A DNA stretch of 64,000 nt from Salminus brasiliensis (taxonomy: Eukaryota; Chordata; Actinopteri; Characiformes; Bryconidae): contig NC_132891.1 in NCBI RefSeq assembly GCF_030463535.1, positions 4,996,318 to 5,060,317 on the forward strand. Direction: 5' to 3'. Below, piece after piece: positions 12,510 to 24,375 of this stretch. Both the position numbers and the translations under genes were made by a program. The notes under the pieces were generated by a model, which searched no databases, had not been told where the DNA came from, and saw nothing but the letters and a program-made list of their open reading frames with translations. Within the stretch, counting starts at the first letter, position 1. Every line of letters begins with the position of its first letter.

Positions 12510-12688
12510 TCACACTGGATGGACAAACTGATAGACCAGTCGCTGAGATACGTCTGGCTTTTTAATGATGCCCTTCTTGTAGTATTGCCGGATGGAGCGG
12601 CTCAGCTTATCATAGTTCATCGCTGGCCGGTTTTTCCTGATCCCCCACAGTTTGGCCACATGAGCTGAGTCTTCAATTTTGAAGATAC
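12510..12688 (-). CDS. spdef: spdef coding exon 5 (terminal)
   Basis: Acceptor 'ctttgcag', stop TGA at 12512-12510. Encodes the DNA-recognition helix and C-terminal strands of the ETS domain, ending VYQFVHPV. Confidence 0.97.
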
Positions 12689-15600
12689 CTGCAAAGTAAG
12701 AAACAGCAACACAATCTAAGCTCCGGGCTACAGAATAATAAAGCTGTCAATCATGTTTACTTCCAGCGCCTTCCAAAGCAGACTAGATCAGGTGTCTCTA
12801 CATCTGCCATGTCTTGTTAAAAAAAAATTCCAAGAAGATCTTCACTGGAGAAGATCATGAAAAACAAATGGGACAATACCAATGTAGTCCAGGACAATTA
12901 AATTGTCCAATGCAGTTCAGGCTTTATTAAATAAGTAGCTCAATGCTGCATTTGACCATGAAAGAGATGGAGAGCCTTTGATAGTCAACACAGAGCGATC
13001 TTCTCACCTTTCTCCTTGTTGAGCCAGCGGATGGACCGCCCGTAACTGTGAGGTTTAAGGAGCAGCTCTCGGAGGAACTGCCACAGGTGGATGGGTTGAC
13101 CAGTGCAGGACGAGTCCGCTTCAGAACACACCTCATCTGCTCCTGAAACCAGAAGAGACCAATGCAGTTGACTCTTCTGAGGGCCGTGTTTCATACTGAA
13201 AATATATACGATATGGCAAAAATGGTGGTGGAGCTGAGAAGAACCATACCTAGGAATGTGTTGTTTTCAGAGGAACACCGCGCTTTCATCCAGGCAGCTA
13301 AAAAAGAAAGAGCAGAATGAATAATCAAAGCCCACTTTATTAAGAGTTAAAGATAATAACATTCAAATAAACAAGCTAAATTAAGATTTATTTTTAAAGA
13401 ATTCCTTGAAAGTAAGCTTGACTATCTAATAAAAGTCATTTCAGGCATTATGTGTTGTAGATCCTCTTAGATCCCAAAATTAAAATCATGGAGTTGCAGG
13501 TTCCCTAATTGAGTTACAGCCCAAATCCTAAAGGTGTTACAGTGCTAAGAGAATACGAACATCTTCATGATGTGAGAGAAGTTTGTGAGTAAATGACTTT
13601 GGCTAACCCTCATGCAAATCTTCACCAGACCACCTCAAGTCAAGAAGTCGTAAAGTGTAAGTGAGTCTAGAGTGTCTAGGGGCTGAGCCTGAGTCAAGTC
13701 TAGAGTCTTTAGGTTTTTAGTTCAAGTGAGGTCTTAAGTCTTAGGGATGTGAGTCAACTCTTAAATCTCATGGGATGTGAATCTGAGTTGAGTTTTGAGT
13801 GTCTAGGAGCTGAGCCTGAGTCAAGTCTAGAGTCTCTAGGTTTTTAGTCTGAGTCAAGTCTAGAGTCTCTAGGTTTTTAGTCTGAGTCAAGTCTAGAGTC
13901 TCTAGGCTTTTAGCCTGAGTCAAGTGTAGAGTCTCTAGGTTTTTAGCCTGAGTCAAGTCTAGAGTCTCTAGGTTTTTAACTTGAGTCAAGTCTAGAGTCT
14001 CTAGGTTTTTAGCCAGAGTCAAGTCTAGAGTCTCTAGGTTTTTAGTCTGAGTCAAGTCTAGAGTCTCTAAGTTTTTAGTCTGAGTCAAGTCTAGAGTCTC
14101 TAGGTTTTTAGTCTGAGTCAAGTCTAGAGTCTCTAAGTTTTTAGTCTGAGTCAAGTCTAGAGTCTCTAAGTTTTTAGTCTGAGTCAAGTCTAGAGTCTCT
14201 AAGTTTTTAGTCTGAGTCAAGTCTAGAGTCTAGTCTCTTGGTTGTGAGTCTGAGTTGAGTCATGAGTTTCCAAGTTACAAAGTCACAAAGTTTGAGAGAA
14301 GTTTGTGAGTAAATGATTTTTGTAGCAAACCCTCATGCAAATTTTCAGCAGACCACTGTTGTTGGGGGAAGTATTACTGTAATCACAGCAAAAAGGAGGC
14401 ATCCCTGATTTCTCAGTACCTGATTTCCAAATGTCCAGGTGGGCATGCAGCATATCGCCACACTGTGAGGTTCGCTGCCTGAAATTGTCTTCACTCATCA
14501 TGCACAGATCCCTACCGCTGAGGTCCTGGAAGGCCCGTCCCACTGGTGGAAGTCTGTACAGGTGTTCAGTCCAGAGCAGCCACTTTTGAACATGGCCTGA
14601 GCTCCACTCTGCAGGGTCTGGAGACAGAATATTAGAGATCAGTTAATACACAAACCTACTTGTGATATGTAGACCCACACAATTAAAATGTCTAGCTGTC
14701 CAGCAGAGAGAAAGCCAGTTTTGAGCAAATGACAGTTAACAAAAGACATTTGCAGAAGGTGAGGTCAAACATCCCTTCATGCCTGTAACTGACAGCAGCT
14801 CCAGGCCATACTTTGTAACATGATACAAAGTCTATACTTCAGCCCGCATGTGACAGCCTTGTTTGTGGACTCACTTACTACTAAACTACACCTGCAAACA
14901 ATTATCCAACAAGAAAAAACAAGGCTTGCTTGATTATACTTCCAACTCCAAGGCTCAATTAATTAGTATGTGCAGTCAGATCTCACTGTCTCAGGATTAT
15001 TAAATCAAATTTCCCCAGACAAATTGTGAGTCTGAGTTGAGTCTCAGGTCCCCAGGGTGTACATCTGAATTGTGTCTCAAGTCTCTAGGGTGTGAGTCTG
15101 AGTCCAGAGTCTCTGGGTTTTTAGCTTGAGTCAAGTCTTGAGTTTCTGGGATGTCAACTATCAGGTCAGGTCTTAGGTTTCTAGTCTGAGTCAAGTCCTG
15201 AGTCTCCAAGTCAAGGCGTACTAAAGTGTAAGTGAGTCTAGAGTGTCTAGGGGCTGAGCCTGAGTCAAGTCTGGAGTCTCTAGGTTTTTAGCCTAGGTCA
15301 AGTCTTAAGTCTCTAGGTTTTTAGCCTAGGTCAGGCCTTATGTTTCTAGTCTGAGTCAAGTCCTGAGTCTCCAAATCAGGACGTCCTAAAGTGTAAGTGA
15401 GTCTCGGGTGTCTAGGGGCTGAGCCTGAGTCAAGTCAAGAGTCTCTAGGTTTTCAGTTTAAGTGAAGTCTTGAGTCTTAGGGATGTCAATCCAGTCTCAA
15501 ATCTCTTGGGATGTGAATCCGAGTAAAGCTTTGAATGTCTAGGAGCTGAGCCTGAGTCAAGTCTAGAGTCTCTAGGTTTTTAGCCTGAGTCAAGTGTAGA

Positions 15601-16753
15601 GTCTAGTCTCTAGGGTGTGAGTCTGAGTTGAGTCATGAGTCTCCAAGTTACAAAGTCCCAAAGTGTAAGTCAAAAATCAACTGTCTAGGAGCTGAGCCTG
15701 AGTCAAATCTCGGTCTTCAGGTGTTTTTAGCCTAGGTCAAGTGTTAAGTCTCTAGTCCTGAGTCTCCAAGTCAAGAAGTCTTTTTAGAAGGTTTTTAGTT
15801 TAAGTCTTGAGTCTCTGGGATGTGAGTCAACTCTCAAATCTTTTGGGGGGTGAATCTGAGTTCAGTTTTGAGTGTCTGGGTGTGAGTCTCAAGTCAAGTC
15901 CTGAGTCTTTTGGTTTTTAGGATGAGTCAAGTCTCTAGCGTGTGAGTCTGATTTGAGTCTCCAAGTTGAGAAGTGTAGATCTGAGATAAAAATTAAGTCT
16001 CTAGGGTGTAAACCTGGTCAAGCCTCAAGTCTCCAGGTCAGGGAGTCTTTAAGTTCAAGTCCAAATCATGTGTCAAGTCTCTAGAGTTTAGGTCTAAGTT
16101 GAGTCTCAAGTCTCTGGGGTTTAAGTTTGAGTTGAGTCTCAAGTCTTTGTAATTTGAGTTTGACTTAAGTCTCAAGTCTATTGACTTTGATACAATACAA
16201 CATGCAACTCAAGTAACACTTGATCCAAGTCTCTGTCTCAAGTTTCCATCCGTGGTCTAAAGAACCTGTTGTAAATACAAACAGAAGGAGGATCCATATT
16301 TAGGTGGATCTGTGCACACTTTTGCCCCTGGCTGCCACGCCTACCTGGAGTAATGTTGAGCAGTTTACATGCTGTCTCAATGTCCTTCAGCACCTCCTCC
16401 AGCACCAGAGTCTGCACCTGCTCCAAACACCTGTCCTCCACATCCACCTGGCCATTCATCCCTGGACACAGACCACGTCCCACACTGTCAATCATTGGGC
16501 ACTGTCCCGCCTCCTTGCAGTGAGTCATCTGTTCGTCTCTCGACAGAGGCGAGGCCACCTCTGTCTTCCTCACGAGCCAAGCTGTGTCCTCGGCCAGCAG
16601 CATGTCAAAGCGGGATAGGTACTCTGGCATGCAGGGAAAGCCAGTGAAGACCTTGGCATGTTCATCAGTACCCCACGGTGAAACATGGCTGTGGGGGAAT
16701 CCGGGAAATTCCATGTAGAGATGCCTCAGGGCTTCAGGATCAGGGCTGGTCAT
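12510..16753 (-). CDS. spdef: spdef, SAM pointed domain-containing ETS factor (complete CDS)
   Basis: Five coding exons on the - strand: 16753-16345, 14617-14420, 13297-13250, 13142-13008, 12688-12510; total 969 nt, 322 codons plus stop, all GT-AG and in phase 1. Residues about 118-202 form the Pointed (SAM) domain ([15 protein letters not shown], then [10 protein letters not shown]). Residues about 236-320 form the ETS domain ([38 protein letters not shown]). SPDEF is a nuclear transcription factor of secretory epithelia (goblet, prostate cells) that binds GGAT-type sites; the recognition helix keeps the glutamine in SRSIRQYY that sets this preference. Human SPDEF is 335 aa; the N-terminus here is diverged but keeps the YLS.FDML and QCP.IDS patches. 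A 5' non-coding exon is likely, since an acceptor-like tract lies 13 nt upstream of the ATG. Confidence 0.97.
13008..13142 (-). CDS. spdef: spdef coding exon 4
   Basis: 135 nt, acceptor 'ctggtttcag', donor GTGAGA. Encodes the acidic linker and the first half of the ETS domain ([25 protein letters not shown]). Confidence 0.97.
13250..13297 (-). CDS. spdef: spdef coding exon 3 (48 nt)
   Basis: Small exon, acceptor 'cttttttag', donor GTATGG. Encodes [16 protein letters not shown], matching the AAWMKER start of the linker in human SPDEF. Too short for ORF finding; recognised by splice sites and phase. Confidence 0.9.
13655..14250. repeat. 33-bp minisatellite in spdef intron 2
   Basis: About 13 ordered units of 33 bp (gagtcaagtctagagtctct plus aggtttttagtct) in the core 13800-14225, with degenerate units on both sides. 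Because 33 is divisible by three it gives a 150-residue open frame of an 11-residue repeat on the - strand ([11 protein letters not shown]); this lies between two good spdef exons and is not coding. Confidence 0.93.
14420..14617 (-). CDS. spdef: spdef coding exon 2
   Basis: 198 nt, acceptor 'ctgtctccag', donor GTACTG. Encodes residues 137-202, the core of the Pointed domain ([40 protein letters not shown]). Confidence 0.97.
14999..16215. repeat. diverged copy of the same minisatellite in spdef intron 1
   Basis: About 1.2 kb of degenerate units built from the same words (gagtcaagtc, gtctctaggtttttagcctg, gggatgtgagtc). Blocks such as 15230-15290 and 15391-15440 copy the start of the intron 2 array at 13655-13700, so the two arrays share an origin. 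Confidence 0.85.
16345..16753 (-). CDS. spdef: spdef coding exon 1
   Basis: ATG at 16753. Encodes residues 1-136, the variable N-terminus and the first part of the Pointed domain. Ends ATT ACT CCA G at a GTAGGC donor. Confidence 0.95.
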
Positions 16754-16935
16754 GGTTTGCTCCTTTCTTAAGACAGAAACATATTTGCAAGTTGTGATGG
16801 TTGAAATATGAATTTAAATAAATTAATAATAAATGAATCATTCATTTTATAGTTATTTTGGAAACTGTATAAATTGCCAGACTTTGGATAATTATGATTA
16901 TTCTGAATAAACTTAAAAACAAAATCTCCTAAAAA

Positions 16936-17380
16936 CACTAAATGGACAAAAATATGTGGACACCTGCTTAAAAAGAGTTAACCCTGCTCTTGTTGGAGTA
17001 ACTGTCTCTACTGTCCAGGCTTTCTACTAGACTTTGAACAAACATTGCTGTAAGTATTTGATTGCATTCAGCAACCATTGAGTTGGCAAGGTCTGTATAA
17101 AGCACTGCCATCATTCCAGAGAACACAGTTCTTCCCCTGCTCCACAGCTCAATGAGGGGGGGTCATATCCCTCTACCCCACACCTGGCATTAGGCTTAAT
17201 GCCAATAGGCCCATGTTTATCTGCTCCAGATAGTCCTATTCTATTGGCAGTACTTCTCTACATGAACTAGACAAGCTGTGTGTGTGCATTTGCACATCTG
17301 TGTCAGCAACAAGTGCAACTTAAAGCAACTGAATGCAGTCATTAGTAGGGGAGTCCACAAACATTTGGACATATAGTGTA
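16936..17380 (+). mobile_element. family A TIR element, copy 2
   Basis: Full-length: left end 'cactaaatggacaaaaatat', right end 'acatttggacatatagtgta'. The ends are imperfect reverse complements. No open frame. Confidence 0.85.
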
Positions 17381-18539
17381 ACAGAAGAGCTGTAATAACC
17401 GTGCCAGGAATCTCCTCGTCCCCTGATTAACATAAAGCAAGATAAGCGCTCACCCAAACAAAAAGCAAAGCCTTTTCAGGAGAACCGTTTGGGTGTATAT
17501 TCGGGTCGTAAATCAGGCCTGTCACCCGAAGCAAAAACAGAAGACTGGGCCTTTGAAGGTAGCTTGGTGAATTTGCTGCGTAGGCACTTAAAGTGATTAT
17601 CCTCAGAATGACAATTTGTAACAACTATAATTGTTGTTGATGTGGGCTGAAGATTTGGTTGAGAGTTTAAGAAGTGGAGTTTTGCACCAAATATCAATTC
17701 TGGAGAAGCCTCCGAATAAAAAACACTGATGAAACTTTGATAATTATACACTTCAGTGTATCATCCACACAGTTCCACTTATTATCCACAGCTAAAGTAC
17801 AACAGATATAGTTTTTACCTGAAGATTTTACACTCCACACTGTACTGGTAGGGTGTAGTTGCTAATCCCCAAAGTATGAACACTATAAATATACCCCTAA
17901 CCCCATTAGAAATACCTATATCCCGCCAGCGGGCCGGAAGTGTTCTATTACTAAAGAACAGCCCCACCAGTTTGTACAGACGTCCCTGTAGTTACTGACT
18001 AACATGCCCTAGAGTGTAATAAGCCATGTAGAATAAAGTGCCAATAATAATTACAATAATAAAATGCAAACTGCATTGTAATTATACTAATACAGGGTTG
18101 TACAGTACAACCAAACACTGTTAGGCTAAGTGCAATAAGGACATTAGGTCCTTACATAAGGTACTCTGTCCAAGGACAGTAGACAAGACACAAGACTGGG
18201 CACATAGACAATAAGTACAAAGACAATAAAGACACTACATATAAAAATATACAAATATGTACATGTACCCATGTGTTCATGAATGCTGGGTGATTAAGGT
18301 GCAAAGTTATTTAAATAAAGTAAATATAAAGGCCAGCGATGGACCAGCGATGTAGTCCAGTGATGGAAACGGGCAGATTTGTACATTTTCAGCACCATTT
18401 CATTTTCTTTTTAAACATCATATATTTTATAGTTGTGTTGGAAACTGTATAAATTGCCACACTTTGGATATTTATGATTATTCTGAAAAAAAAAACCTGA
18501 AAAATGTAAAGTCTCCAAAAACAGGGTAGTGCAATTAAT

Positions 18540-18730
18540 ACACTAAATGGACAAAAATATTGGGACACCTGCTTAAAAAGAGTGAACCATGCTCTTGTTG
18601 GAGTAACTGTCTCTACTGTCCAGGGAAGAAGGCTTTCTACTAGGTTTTGGACAAACATTGCTGTAAGTATTTGATTCCATTCAGGGGGGGTGGGTTATAC
18701 CCCTCTATCCCATGCCTGGCATTAGGCATA
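18540..18730 (+). mobile_element. family A TIR element, copy 3 (truncated)
   Basis: Left end and first ~120 bp match copy 2, then an internal deletion joins to the 'ctggcattaggcata' segment. It and copy 2 are both preceded by the same ~110 bp flank (16830-16930 and 18400-18530), so a larger unit was duplicated. Confidence 0.8.
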
Positions 18731-19097
18731 TAGTCCAGTGATTTGTACCTTTTCAGCACCATTTCATTTTCTTTTTAAACATACAATTAAATGAAAAAGC
18801 CTGGATTGAGATTTTTTGAGTGTATAAAAGCAAGGGAGCTTAGGATGACTAACTGTAGTGGGATATGGTACAATTATGTTCCCTAACTAAAGGGAACCCT
18901 CCTAAGCCCTCAAGGGTACATTTTTTCAGGAGATGTTGCCATTCTTTCATCACTGAATTTTAAACAATGTCTTTGTATTTCCTTTATGTGTAATAACCTA
19001 TAACCAAACTTGGTGCAACTAAATCAAATCCAATCATTGTTTTTGTCATGTCACAATACAGGAGTGTAGGGTGAGTGAAAAGGGGTGCACTGTCTCT

Positions 19098-19390
19098 TTA
19101 GGATTTAGGATTTAGGGTTGATTCAGGGGTAAGGTTGAGGTTAGGGTTAGGATTAGGGTTGGGTGTAGGGTTAGATTTAAGGTTTAGGTTAAGGTTAATG
19201 TTAGGGTTAGGATTTAGGGTTTATTCAAGAGTAAGGTTAGGGTTGGGGTTAGATTTAAGGTTTAGGTGTAGGGTTAGGATTAGGGTTGGATGTAGGGTTA
19301 GATTTAAGGTTTAGGTGTAGGGTTAGATTTAAGGTTTAGGTGTAGGGTTAGGATTAGGGTTGGGTGTAGGGTTAGATTTAAGGTGTAGGT
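19098..19390 (+). repeat. degenerate telomere-like (TTAGGG-type) tract
   Basis: About 290 bp dominated by TTAGGG, GTTAGGATTAGGG and AGATTTAAGGTTTAGG words. Higher-order units of about 60 bp (tgtagggttagatttaaggt) repeat four times. Confidence 0.8.
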
Positions 19391-19572
19391 TACGGTTGTT
19401 TATATGTGGAGGTGTGCAGTATAACTGGGCTGATAGTACAGGTCCAGGTGGTAAAGCGCACGGTGCAGAGTGAGTCTATGTGGGTGGAGGTGTAATGTGG
19501 TTTGTTCCATAGTGCTGATTGAGGAGATATGTGGATGTGTGTGTGTGATGGGCTGTGGACAGATGTAATGCT

Positions 19573-19857
19573 ACTGGCTGTTCAGGAGCCTGATGGCCTG
19601 GGGGAAGAAGCTGTCTCAGAACCGGTTAGTTCTGGATTTCATATATTGAAGCTTAGCAAATGTCACTATTTCAGAAGTATTTCAGACATAAAATGTGTCA
19701 ATATTTTGATGCAAAACCTTGTATCTCCAAGCCTTCTGGATTTATACACCAGCCACTGTCTAAGGAAGTCTAGGAAGACTATTAAGGACACCAACCACCC
19801 AGTCAGCCAGTTCTGAGACAGCTTCTACCTCCAGACCATCAGGGTGCTGAACAGCCA
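19573..19857. repeat. inverted repeat, ~50 bp arms, LINE-like words
   Basis: Segment 19573-19625 and the complement of 19808-19857 agree at about 85 percent (ggctgttcag, cctgatgg, gaagctgtctcagaac). These words occur at 3' ends of fish non-LTR elements, so two opposed LINE tails are the likeliest reading. Confidence 0.5.
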
Positions 19858-20995
19858 GTGTATCAGTCCAGTCCGTCTCACCAGTCTCATCAACTCAAAG
19901 TTTTTAAAATCCGGGTGATTAAAAGGTATTTTAACAAATAAAGTTGACTTTTTACTTAACGTACATTTCTAACTGATTAAAAAATGTAAATCATACTTGA
20001 GTACTTTTAAACTTTAGTACTTTTAGGGTCTTCTGCCACACTCTGGTACTAAGCCCAGCTGGAATACTTTTACTTTCCTCAGTTCCTCAAGTTCTCCCCA
20101 TTCACAGCCACAGCTTTTAATTAGGTCTTGCTGCACTGCTTCAGCTCCTGGACTGCTTGACTGTTGCTTCCACACTCTCAATTTGGAGCTTTATCAGTGC
20201 ATCTCACCCCAAAGCTAGTACAGGTTGAGCTCCAGTGGGATCAACTGTCCTCTACTTCTTAAGAGTTGATGTCCTTATGCGTATGTAGACATACAGTGGC
20301 CTGAAAGGTAAACTGTCCTCTTACGTACGAGGTTTCCCTCTTGACAGTTTTCGAGTGTTTGCCATCAGCTGAACAGGCTCAGAGGAACCTTTGATAACCT
20401 GACACACTCAGTAAATCATAGGAAACAGTAATCGGTGCAAACAGCAGCAGTAAGAAACAGCGAACGGCCCGAGTCAGCGGTTAAGCCTGGCTCAGGAGTT
20501 ATGGTTTCTTCTCGCCGCAGCGTTGCAGGGCGAGGTGTTTGTGGTTGAAGGCGTGACTGTTTGACATGGCAGTGGAGAGAAGTTACCATTCATCAATACA
20601 TGTAATTTCTCTCGTGGGAAATGGCTGCCCTTTTCATACTCCTTCCCGAAGTCCTTTTCAAAACCCCAGTTTATCATGCAGTTTTCCACAGGTCTGGGAT
20701 CAGCAGTGATTAGGAGAATTCGGGAAGATTTGGTCCCTTTAGGCCTCCTTTAGGCCTATTAGGCACCCAGAACAATGTATTAAAGCAGGCGTTTGCAGGT
20801 TTACTGATGTGATGTACTGATTCGCAAGCTGATCTACTGTCCATTGCCTTGGAAAGGGTTTCTTGGTCGGCACTTCCGTGTAAATGTGATAATGATCTGC
20901 CTGTGTGTCTGTGTGTTCCTTCTCTATCTCGGAATGCTTCAATGGCCTTATCCGTACTGGATCGCGCCACCTCAGCGGCTCAGTGCTCATCTTAC

Positions 20996-21586
20996 TGAAG
21001 TGTTTGCTCTGGATCCTCTTGGAGGATGCACGCTACTTTACTGTTTTCCTTCCTTGATGATCAGTAGTGATTTGGCTTCCACTGCATAACACTTTGCATA
21101 CGCTTCATCCTTCAGTGACGGAGAGTAAACAGTCCTGATGTAAGCCTACAGGAGGAAAACCTGTAATATGAGACTTTATTTTAGCGCATTTTGGACCCAT
21201 GCTACAGGTCTGTGGACTGGACCGACTGGGAGTCAGTGGCACAGTGTGTGTAACACTGCCTTTGGACACCACCTCAATGGAGCTGAAACAAGGCAATCGA
21301 GATCTGACTGAAGTGTGTAGACTTTGAGCCTTAATTCAAGGGTTTTTTTTTTTTTACTAATCAAATTCTGCCATCAATGACTGCCTGAAGTATGGAACCC
21401 ATGGACATCACTGAGTTTCCTCTCATGAGATGCTTTGCTAGGCTAGGCTTTTACTGCAGCTGCCTTTTACAGCAACACCTTTGCCATCACCATTGCTGCC
21501 TGTTGCTTTGCATTTCTTTTTTGCATCTCAGTTGGAGATATATATATATATATATATATGATCGATAGATAGATAGATAGATATGG

Positions 21587-21632
<46 letters not shown>

Positions 21633-22434
21633 CCATATCTCATTTTAATTTGTTTATTTTTTCCTAAACATTTTTTATACATTTAATACATCCATTGCTT
21701 TTCATTACATTCTGATTGATGAATTCAAAGGGGTTATTGAGGGAGGCCATAGAAGAACCACTTTTGGTTCTGTAATCAATACATATACATATAAACAAAT
21801 AAAAATTAGAACCAGAAGTTTACAGCACCTATATAAATATATAGACTGCCTGAGGTATGGAAACTTATGGACATCACTGAGTTCCCTCTCATGAGATGCT
21901 TTGCTAGGCTAGGCTTTTACTGCAGCTGCCTTTTACAGCAACGCCTTTGCCGTCACCATTCCTGCCTGTTGCTTTGCACTTCTTTCCATCTCAGTTTTGT
22001 CTTCAATAAAAGTTAAAAGCTGCTCATTTGGGTTGAGGTCAAGTGACTGACTTTGCCTTAAAAAGCTATTGGGTTGCTTCCACTGTATTCCATCTGTTTT
22101 TTGGATCATTATCCATCGGTACTGTTAAAGAGCCATGTGATCAGCACTGGACAGCAAGGTACAGCTCTATACTCTCCAGAATTCCTCAGGATTCCTGGAG
22201 TCTGCCCGAGAGGTTAGATGTGCTTTTTGTAGCCGGATGATGAACTCGTTCAACTCCAGTATATTTATATGTACAAGTAGGCATTAATGTTATCTGGGTA
22301 CTCTTTGTCACTGAAGGGTGAAGCGTATGCAAAGTGTTATGCTGTGGAGGCCAAATCACTACTGATCATCAAGGAAGAAAAACAGTAAAGTGGAAGTGGA
22401 GTGCATCCTGCAAGAGGATCCAGAGCAGATATTT
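20996..22434. repeat. composite element: inverted outer arms, direct inner duplication
   Basis: Outer arms 20996-21138 and 22287-22434 are reverse complements at roughly 85 percent over ~140 bp. Inside, 21379-21533 is repeated directly at 21843-21996 (about 93 percent). Between these lies a TA/GATA microsatellite with its own ggttatata...tataacc palindrome (21540-21650). No open frame of length. Probably nested insertions of an interspersed family. Confidence 0.75.
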
Positions 22435-24066
22435 ACACTATTTTACACTATATATAACACTATATACACACACAAATATATATGCACGTATATATATACA
22501 TATGTAGTCGCTGTCTAATGAAAAACATGTATCACCAATTTGGTGACTTTACAGGAGAGAGCAAAAATAATCTTAACTTTAAATAATAAAAAAAGTTAAT
22601 TTGTTTAAGTAATTTCAATAATTTAGAGCGTCTTACCAGAGTATTTAAGAATGTTACAAGGCAGTTGGCATTTTCAAGTATGAAAAGTAAAAAAAATACA
22701 AAAATGTACAAATGTTGACATTGGCAAATGACAAAAAAGTTTAAAAATATACCTATATATATGTATAATGTATATAATAATACATTATATACATTATTTA
22801 CAATAATAAAATAATAATTATTTTGCATTAAATATGTAATAAGTTATGTGTAAAAACAAATCTATACAGGACTAAAGTTCACATGTATATATATATATAT
22901 AAACTAACACACACACACACACATAATACCTCACACTTGGAAAGGATTACAGAAAATACAACTTTAAATATTTTAAATGGTTTAAACGTAAAGATTTTAA
23001 GTGTAAATATAATTTAAAAAATATATATATATATATAAATATTTTGATTACATAAATATATTTATTTATTTTTACTTTACAATAAAAATATATATGTATC
23101 ATTCCATTCAGTTACATTACATTACTACTACATATTCTCATAAAGCTCATAAAGACAGATATCATTCAGGGCAGGATTTCCCAAAAGCTCTTACCACAGA
23201 AATGCTTCTTAGAAGGCAGAGCGAGCATCACACTGAACACTCTCTCTACCTGTTAAAACAGCCTTAGTGCTAAGATGCTTTTGGGAGTCTTGGGCCCAGA
23301 GCAATGTCTGAAACACTTCAGTGCTGCAGTGTAAATGATCTGGATACTCACTCAGTGGAGGATGAGCTGCTGCAGAGTGGAGAGTTATGCAGGATTTTAG
23401 CAGCACAGGGAGCAGCACAGTTCACAGCCTGCTGTAGCTCTATCACCTGTAGGTCCTGAGCTGCAGAGTCTCCAGACTGTCCGTCATCTAGGAAGGCGTT
23501 GAAGCTGAAGAGCTTTATGAGGGACTGAAGTGGCCCTCTGGTGCTGCTGGAATGACCTTAAGGAGCAATTGTGGTGGCTTGTCAGGCGATCAGCCCTGAG
23601 GCACTTGAGTAGCTATCTGCATAAGGAGTAGGGAATGTTTAAGTGTGTGTGTGTGTAAGTGTGTTTGTGGATGGGGGTGTAGTAGGAGTGTGTAAGAGTC
23701 TAAAACTCACTGAAACCTCTTTCCGGAACACACTTTATCAGCAGTGACTTGTCAGGTAGAAGATAAAGGGGAATGAAAACTGAACAGACCAATTCGGTTG
23801 CACCATGCCTTTTAGCCCCGGGAGCATGCAAGACCTCTCCTGATGGCACAATCAGGAGGCACTCTTCTCATAGTCTCATGAAAAAGGATAAGACAAAGCT
23901 AGAGAAGTCAGAAAAATGTTAAATAAGACATTTATGGATGATCCGCTGACCAAAACGAATGAAAGAATTCAGCGTCACACGTAACCAGTGATGCAATTTT
24001 CATCTGCATCCCTAAACGCTCCTATGGCTATTACTGTATCTAAATATATCTCTACACTCTGAAAGG

Positions 24067-24108
<42 letters not shown>

Positions 24109-24110
24109 GT
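22435..24110. other. AT-rich intergenic stretch
   Basis: TA-rich DNA to about 23130, with (CA)n at 22909-22922, then a more balanced stretch, then a (TA)n run at 24067-24107. No gene or known repeat recognised. Confidence 0.6.
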
Positions 24111-24114
24111 TTTT

Positions 24115-24375
24115 GGGCAGTGGTGGCTCAGCAGTTACAGCGCCGGGCTATTGATAACATGGTTGTGGGTTCGATTCCCGGGCTCGGCAAGCTGCCACTG
24201 TTGGGCCCTTGAGCAAGGCCCTTTACCCTCTCTGCTCCCCGGGCGCTGGAGTTGGCTGCCCACCGCTCTGGGTGTGTATGTACTCACTGCCCCTAGTTCA
24301 CTAGTGTGTGTGTGTGTTCACTACCACAGATGGGTTAAACGCGGAGCTATACAGTGACAAATATGTGCGCCTTTA
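24115..24375 (+). mobile_element. tRNA-derived SINE, family B, copy 1
   Basis: The head carries RNA polymerase III promoter-like boxes: A box 'tggctcagcagttacagc' and B box 'gggttcgattcccg' about 35 bp apart. The body 'ctgccactgttgggcccttg' is shared with 30168-30415 and, inverted, with 48594-48865. Inserted next to a (TA)n run. Confidence 0.85.

Noticed and set aside
13768-14220. 150-residue - strand open frame of an 11-residue repeat ([11 protein letters not shown]) as a repeat protein
   Set aside because: It is a 33-bp minisatellite lying in an spdef intron on the gene's own strand, between two verified exons. The neighbouring array is out of frame and full of stops.
16304-16647. + strand frames opposite spdef exon 1
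   Set aside because: Antisense shadow of the GC-rich coding exon; proline- and leucine-rich with no similarity recognised.
24115-24180. Genuine tRNA gene
   Set aside because: A and B boxes are present but there is no cloverleaf (no matching acceptor stem or anticodon arm). The sequence continues into a repeated SINE body.
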